Assembly (NCBI GenBank): GCA_015068325.1
Contig: SVKQ01000015.1
Span: 1-64,000, forward strand
Origin: Oscillospiraceae bacterium
GTDB taxonomy: Bacteria; Bacillota; Clostridia; Oscillospirales; Oscillospiraceae
Length of the DNA stretch: 64,000 nt
Direction of reading: 5' to 3'
Part shown: positions 59,865 through 64,000 of the stretch, piece after piece
Layout of the letters: each line of letters starts with the position of its first letter
How positions within the stretch are numbered: position 1 is the stretch's first letter
Program-made: the position numbers and the translations under genes
Notes under the pieces: generated by a model
Told to the model about the DNA's origin: nothing
What the model saw: the letters and a program-made list of their open reading frames with translations, nothing else
The model's database searches: none

Positions 59865-61067
59865 CTACCCGGTCACCGTGCGAAACAGACGGTCCATTCG
59901 CTCGGAGCTGGCCTTGCGCATCTGGTCAGTGAAGTGGCCGTAGACGTCCAGCGTGAAGGTGGCTGTGGCGTGGCCCAGGTTGCCCTGCACCGTCTTAATA
60001 TCGTCGCCCACGGAGATTGCCGCCACCGCGTAGGAGTGGCGCAGATCATGGAAGCGGAGGTTAGGCAGACCGATCTGGGCGGCGATTTCCTTGAACTTGT
60101 GATAGACGGTGTGGGGGGACAGGTGCTCGCCCCGCTCATTGCAGAAGACGAAGTTGTTGTCCTGCCACGCCGCACCCATTTGGAGCCGCTGGATATTCTG
60201 CTGGATCTTATGGCGGTGAAGCAGCTCCATGACAGAGGGAGCGACACCGACGGTCCGACTCCGGCTGTTCTTGGTGCTGACCAGCTCAAAGGCCGCCGTA
60301 TGACCGACCACCTTCTGGAGCTGCTTGTTGATATAGAGCGTGCCGTTCTTGAAGTCCACACAGTCCCATGTCAGAGCACAGATCTCACCGCGCCGCAGTC
60401 CTGTGAACAGTGCCACCACATAGATATCCTCATAGATGTGGCCCTCAATGGCGCGGAGGAACGCTTTCATCTGATCCTGATCCAGAGGCACGATCTCGCG
60501 CTTTTCCACGCGGGGCAGCTCGCACACCTCGGTGGGATTGCTGCGGATGTAGCCGATTTGAATGGCCTTCTTCAGCGACTTGTGCAGAATGCCGTGGATG
60601 CAGCGGATGGTCTTGGCCGAGAGACCGGGCTTGTCACCCTGCGGTTTTCCCAGGTTGTTATAGAATGCCTGAACCATCGGAGCTGATAAGGCGGACAGCT
60701 TGACAGCGCCGAGGCCAAGCTTGATATGCATACGGACGTTCATCTCATACGACTCCACGGTGCGGGGCTTTACGTTCAGAAGATAGGTGGACAGCCAGAG
60801 ATCCAGCCACTCGGCGACCGTCAGATTACAGGGATCTGTATAGGAGCCGTTGTCCAGATCTGTTGTGACCTGCCGCAGCTTTTGGGCGACTTCCTTCTGC
60901 GTTTTCCCGGTAATGCTGCGCTGGATTTGCTTTCCCGTACCGGGGTCATAGCCTACGGTGTATCGTGCTTGCCAATATGAATAGGTTTTGCCGTTTCGTT
61001 TGCACTGGACTTTTCGGATGGAGCCGCTGCCATTGGCAGCGCGGCTCGTGTGCTTTGTGCGTGACAT
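59865..61067 (-). CDS. int: Tyrosine recombinase/integrase of the right-hand element
   Basis: The 400-residue protein has an N-terminal AP2-like arm-binding domain (about 1-60), a core-binding SAM-like domain (about 75-165) and a catalytic domain with Arg in FTGLRRGEICAL, Lys in STKNSRSRT, His-x-x-Arg in HDLRHSYAV, His in GNLGHATATF and the Tyr nucleophile in DVYGHF. All catalytic residues are present. The start at 61067 follows AGGAGG. It is convergent with tRNA-Pro, its likely target, and lies after the excisionase gene. Confidence 0.95.
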   Translation of the reverse strand: MSRTKHTSRAANGSGSIRKVQCKRNGKTYSYWQARYTVGYDPGTGKQIQRSITGKTQKEVAQKLRQVTTDLDNGSYTDPCNLTVAEWLDLWLSTYLLNVKPRTVESYEMNVRMHIKLGLGAVKLSALSAPMVQAFYNNLGKPQGDKPGLSAKTIRCIHGILHKSLKKAIQIGYIRSNPTEVCELPRVEKREIVPLDQDQMKAFLRAIEGHIYEDIYVVALFTGLRRGEICALTWDCVDFKNGTLYINKQLQKVVGHTAAFELVSTKNSRSRTVGVAPSVMELLHRHKIQQNIQRLQMGAAWQDNNFVFCNERGEHLSPHTVYHKFKEIAAQIGLPNLRFHDLRHSYAVAAISVGDDIKTVQGNLGHATATFTLDVYGHFTDQMRKASSERMDRLFRTVTG

Positions 61068-61145
61068 CGTACCTCCTTTCCGCCACGCAGAGTATGCTAC
61101 AAAAAGCATACCCCATACGTGGCAAATGTCAAGCGGGATTCGGAA

Positions 61146-61337
61146 TTACTTGCAGCTCAGATAATCCAGAACTGCCGTTTTGGGGATCCGGAACTGGCGT
61201 CCAGCCCGGATGCTGGGAATTTTCCCGCTGCGTACCAGGGCATACGCCGTGTTGCGGCTGATCTGGAGCAGCGTTCTCAGCTCGTCCATAGAGAGGACGG
61301 CGGGGAGCTCATCATAGGAATAGTATTCTTTTTTCAT
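61146..61337 (-). CDS. xis: Excisionase, MerR-like helix-turn-helix
   Basis: The 63-residue protein has a winged helix pattern typical of Tn916-type excisionases: LRTLLQISRNTAYALVRSGK, then a wing GRQFRIPKTAVLDYL. It should direct the integrase to excise the element. It lies between the replication gene (1 bp) and integrase, as is usual in clostridial elements. Confidence 0.88.
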   Translation of the reverse strand: MKKEYYSYDELPAVLSMDELRTLLQISRNTAYALVRSGKIPSIRAGRQFRIPKTAVLDYLSCK

Positions 61338-61338
61338 T

Positions 61339-62274
61339 TCAATTTCCTTTCTTCTCGGGGGGTCTTAGGGGCATCCCCTGACATATTGCGGGCAGTTTGT
61401 ACGTACGCCCGCGTTGCTTGTTACGACAATACCGCGCACCTTCTCTGTTTGCGGATCGCAGCCGTCTGTCAAATGTATTCAGGCCGAGATCCCGCCGCAC
61501 CTGATTGTCGTAGTAATCGTCGATGGTGTCCGGCGCGTTATAGAGGGCCGTCAGCAGATAGGCGCGTCTGTTCCGGATCGTCTGCCCCTCCAGGCACTCC
61601 ATCACGTACAGGATGTGATCGCCGTCCAGACTGAGCAGCCGTTCCCGAACCGCCTGCCCGTCCAGATCCCTTCCGCCGATGCGGATAAACGGATCCGTTC
61701 CGGAGCAGACGGAGACCATGAGATCTGCGATTTCCTCCAAAAGCTCCGGCTGACCCGTTTCCTTCTTTAGGCGGTAAAAAGAAATATTGTCATATATTTC
61801 TGTACGGATCGAATCCGGATCGTCGTACGATCTGGATAGATAAGTCTGAATAATTTCAGTCTGGTTATAGTCAGTCTGGATTGGTGCGACTTTCCCGCAT
61901 TCCAGAGTGCGACATTTTCGCATTCCGGAGTGCGGGTTTTCCGCACACTCCGGTGTGGCTTTTTCGCATACCTTCAAGTTTTCCACATAGATCCTGTCGG
62001 CGTGTCCCAGCCCCCGCTTATCACGACAGATGAGGCCGACGCGCTCCAGCTCGCGGAGCTTGCCCGTGGCCTTGTCATGGGACCGGTGCAGCCGGGTGCG
62101 AATCTCCCGGTTGGTACAGAACACGTATACACCGCGCTCATCCTGCAGACCGTTCATTTCCGACAGGCTGACGCGATCCGCCAGGATAGCGTACAGCAGC
62201 TTTGCTCCGTCGGACAGCGCCATCTCCAGCAGCATGGCTGGAAGACGGATGAACTGTCCCTCGTTCTCATTCAT
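61339..62274 (-). CDS. repA: Replication initiator, RepA_N type
   Basis: The 311-residue protein starts with a winged-helix RepA_N domain (FIRLPAMLLEMALSDGAKLLYAI, then the second helix block TNREIRTRLHRSHDKATGKL) in residues 1-105, a variable linker rich in Cys, Glu and Thr, and a C-terminal helical domain (ILYVMECLEGQTIRNRRAYL). Such proteins start replication of plasmids and excised integrative elements. It shows that the element can replicate after excision. It is in one unit with xis and int. Confidence 0.88.
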   Translation of the reverse strand: MNENEGQFIRLPAMLLEMALSDGAKLLYAILADRVSLSEMNGLQDERGVYVFCTNREIRTRLHRSHDKATGKLRELERVGLICRDKRGLGHADRIYVENLKVCEKATPECAENPHSGMRKCRTLECGKVAPIQTDYNQTEIIQTYLSRSYDDPDSIRTEIYDNISFYRLKKETGQPELLEEIADLMVSVCSGTDPFIRIGGRDLDGQAVRERLLSLDGDHILYVMECLEGQTIRNRRAYLLTALYNAPDTIDDYYDNQVRRDLGLNTFDRRLRSANREGARYCRNKQRGRTYKLPAICQGMPLRPPEKKGN

Positions 62275-62335
62275 ATCTCCGGCCTCACCTCCTTCCTGTG
62301 CGTATGCAGGCCGTTGTTTTGTGCCGTGCGGAACA

Positions 62336-62648
62336 TTAGAAGCCCGTTTTCCGTGTTTTAGGTGAAATTACCCTGCTCTTTTTCTTGGCGTACTCGCTGG
62401 CTGCTTTCCGGCGCTCGGCGCTGTACGGCGCAGTCAACCGGAAGCTCAGACGACCTTTTTCGATTTCAAAGGTCAAGCTGCCATGCTCATCGTCATCGGT
62501 CTGTCTTCATTGTTGGGGATACCTGGCAGCAAACTGTGTGAGGCGCTTTTTCAGTTCTGTGTTATGGGTTTGCACCTCGATCAGATCGCTGTATTCATCA
62601 AAATATATGGCAGTAGTTTTTCTGCCGCTTTGTAACTCCTGTTTTCAC
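62336..62648 (-). pseudogene. Broken small conserved element protein
   Basis: A GTG behind AGGAGGTG at 62648 begins a frame that is shifted by one extra A in an A-run (GTGAAAACAG); correcting it gives KQELQSGRKTTAIYFDEYSD and then THNTELKKRLTQFAARYP. An in-frame TGA at 62517-62519 interrupts it, after which RQTDDDEHGSLTFEIEKGR and SFRLTAPYSAERRKAASEYA continue in the same frame to a stop at 62336-62338. Similar small proteins occur in clostridial conjugative elements. Two lesions make it a pseudogene unless the sequence has errors. Confidence 0.6.
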
Positions 62649-63072
62649 AAAACACCTCCTGATTTGGGGATTGTTCTCTGGCTCAAGAACCGGAAAAGCG
62701 GGTGGATTTTCCGATGGAAAGAGTCCGAACGATACAGGCATCGTTTGGAACACTCCCATTGGCTTATTTGCGTTTTTTCCGGCTCTTGGCGTTATCGCCC
62801 GTGATCATCCTCCCTGGATACATGGCCGCCTGCATGGCCGGTTCCTCTCCGAGAATCTCACTCCGGGGTTGCATCGCTCGGCCGGCGGGTACCGGCGTCT
62901 TGGCAATGTCGTATCTTCTCATGCTGGGGGGTGTTTAATTGTCAAGGTACACTAGGGCTTAGGCCCTCTCACTAACCTATTGCCGAATTATTTCGGAAAA
63001 ATCCAAAACAATTTTTCATATATTTTTTCGTTGAGTAAAAGGACATCAGCATCGCCAGCTTCTGTGCATGAA
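62649..63072. other. Stretch without a supported gene
   Basis: A plus-strand frame at 62702-62938 (78 codons) has a hydrophobic middle but no ribosome site and no recognisable family; I do not call it a gene. A short agggc/gccct dyad lies near 62954-62967. Nothing else is supported. Confidence 0.5.
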
Positions 63073-63108
63073 AAAAAGGCCATCTTCGCGCAAAACAAAG
63101 ATGGCCTT
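63073..63108 (-). terminator. Terminator at the end of the leader RNA
   Basis: Stem aaaggccatctt/aagatggccttt (minus-strand T7) with a 12-nt loop; it ends the transcript from the promoter at 63337-63365. Confidence 0.8.
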
Positions 63109-63330
63109 TTCAATCACCGTTCGGAGCCGGATAAACAAAAAACCGTACGTTCGGCAGCAGGGGGAAGAGGGTCCTCCTGTTTATCCGACTTCGTACGGTG
63201 CTTGGTAGTTTCTCAACACAGTTTCCTGTGCTGCTCCGCTTGCTCGATTAAAAGTCCTTTATTCATTTGTCGTGAGCAAAGCATGAAATGCTGAGCGCAT
63301 GGAGACAAATATTGTTATATCTGCGTCTCT
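63073..63330 (-). ncRNA. Candidate orphan attenuator/leader RNA of about 258 nt
   Basis: A near-perfect promoter starts an RNA that shows, in order, a 7-bp stem with a GAAA loop (63215-63232), ACCGTACG (63192-63199) pairing with CGTACGGT (63142-63149) followed by U6, and CGGATAAACA (63178-63187) pairing with TGTTTATCCG (63128-63137). The two long pairings interlock, so they form a pseudoknot or exclude each other. A second terminator ends it. Two short frames (63259-63300 and 63213-63266) exist but lack ribosome sites. No gene follows for over 400 nt. Confidence 0.5.
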
Positions 63331-63336
63331 GTTTGC

Positions 63337-63365
63337 ATTATAATAGAACAAGAGTACGATGTCAA
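63337..63365 (-). promoter_or_regulatory. Consensus sigma-A promoter of the leader RNA
   Basis: Minus-strand TTGACA (63360-63365), 17 bp, TATAAT (63337-63342): an exact consensus match. The stretch 63366-63736 holds no gene I can support. Confidence 0.85.
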
Positions 63366-63736
63366 GCCTTTTTTTTGGACAGTTCAGAATTCTTTTCGAA
63401 TAGGTGTGAACCACAGGCATTGCTTCAAATCTCTGTCCCAGCAATGTACGATGATCGATGCACTGCGAGAGTGGATTATGGAGGCGGTATTGTCGTAGCA
63501 AGCAACGAATCTGCTGCATCAGATTCCGCTTTTCAGGGGCTCGCCCCTAAGACATCTTTTTACGAACCGCTGAAAGAAAAATCATGCACCAAACCTCCGA
63601 AGAAGGCAGGCAGTTGCCGGTAGACTGATGCTTTGTATGCGGGACTGAAAAACGATCACGTTCACAAGACTATCTTATTTTGCGGCAACACGCAAAATGA
63701 TCTCGTGCAGCGGGTTGTTTGTGAATGTGATGGCAC

Positions 63737-63772
63737 AAAAAGCGCCTGCTCTTTACATAGAGCAGGCGCTTT
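63737..63772 (-). terminator. Terminator after the gene cut by the right edge
   Basis: Stem aaagcgcctgctct/agagcaggcgcttt with a T5 run on the minus strand, about 125 bp after the stop at 63898. Confidence 0.8.
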
Positions 63773-63897
63773 AGGCCGGGATCTGGTATTAGCGCTTGGA
63801 AAGTATGCGCGTCAGAACTCAATTGCGACTACAGTTGTAATCCTTTTCCTTTTCACTGTACGGATCTACGGAAGGAGGCCACCGGAAAGGCAGGAAC

Positions 63898-64000
63898 TTA
63901 TTCGTTTGGTTCGCCGCTAATTTCTTTCAGGTACGCTTTCGCGCACTCTACTATTTCAGCTCTTTCAGATTCGGTTAGGGCGTGACTCGAAGTTCCGGAC
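63898..64000 (-). CDS. C-terminal end of an unknown element gene (cut by window edge)
   Basis: The last 33 codons of a minus-strand frame are visible, ending in TAA at 63898-63900. The peptide is hydrophilic and helical (ALTESERAEIVECAKAYLKE). I do not recognise it. The terminator downstream supports a real gene end. Confidence 0.45.
   Translation of the reverse strand, partial: SGTSSHALTESERAEIVECAKAYLKEISGEPNE

Noticed and set aside
63259..63519. An 86-codon minus-strand frame
   Set aside because: It runs through the consensus promoter at 63337-63365. Its upstream part has some coding character, so a gene remnant is possible, but I cannot name it.

Overview
The window most likely comes from a GC-rich, anaerobic, spore-forming gut Clostridium relative, probably of the Oscillospiraceae type. 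The support is a SpoVT orthologue, a desulfoferrodoxin, strong sigma-A promoters (many -35/-10 pairs at exactly 17 bp), TnpW- and RepA-type integrative-element genes, and a codon and protein style typical of that family. No 16S gene is present, so the assignment is an inference.

Layout. Positions 1-about 3900 are the edge of a Tn4451-like element: the first codons of a probable serine recombinase, tnpW behind an attenuated leader, a dense hairpin array, and an XRE regulator with an ABC exporter as cargo. Positions 3978-12653 are chromosomal: DUF1294, asnS, an operon of an E2-like protein, an acyl-CoA ligase and a YheO-type regulator, galM, trxA, and a Wzz-like protein with a degenerate kinase domain. 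Positions 12784-23887 are a minus-strand carboxylic-acid catabolic cluster: TRAP permease, two MmgE/PrpD proteins, LysR, aldo-keto reductase, ThDP decarboxylase, TIM-barrel protein, CitE-like lyase and a two-subunit fumarase-type hydratase. Positions 23968-38545 are a surface-polymer locus: flippase, polymerase, initiating sugar transferase, aminotransferases, dehydratase and GalE. It has no recognisable processive glycosyltransferase but does carry an AMP ligase, an acyl carrier protein, an acyltransferase, an ATP-grasp enzyme and a FemAB-like protein. Positions 38694-49511 hold an XRE/zinc-ribbon protein, desulfoferrodoxin, and a PAS/Fis regulator ahead of AtuA, an AtuA-like protein and HMG-CoA reductase, followed by a split transketolase and TctAB-like transporter subunits. 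Positions 49540-59131 hold an SDR remnant, a thioesterase, spoVT, a TPM/TelA/XpaC envelope set, an aromatic-amino-acid-type ABC importer behind a leader-peptide attenuator, and a MATE exporter. Positions 59312-64000 hold two tRNA-Ser genes and a tRNA-Pro, next to an element with integrase, excisionase, RepA, a small pseudogene and an orphan attenuated leader RNA.

How the genes work together. The polymer locus can be read as UDP-GlcNAc 4,6-dehydration, transamination, transfer to undecaprenyl phosphate, decoration by acyl or aminoacyl groups, flipping and polymerisation. The catabolic cluster reads as uptake of an organic acid, isomerisation or dehydration, hydration, and C-C cleavage. The ABC importer is probably turned on when charged Phe/Tyr tRNA is short, because its leader peptide is rich in Phe and Tyr and its stop codon lies 4 nt before an antiterminator arm.
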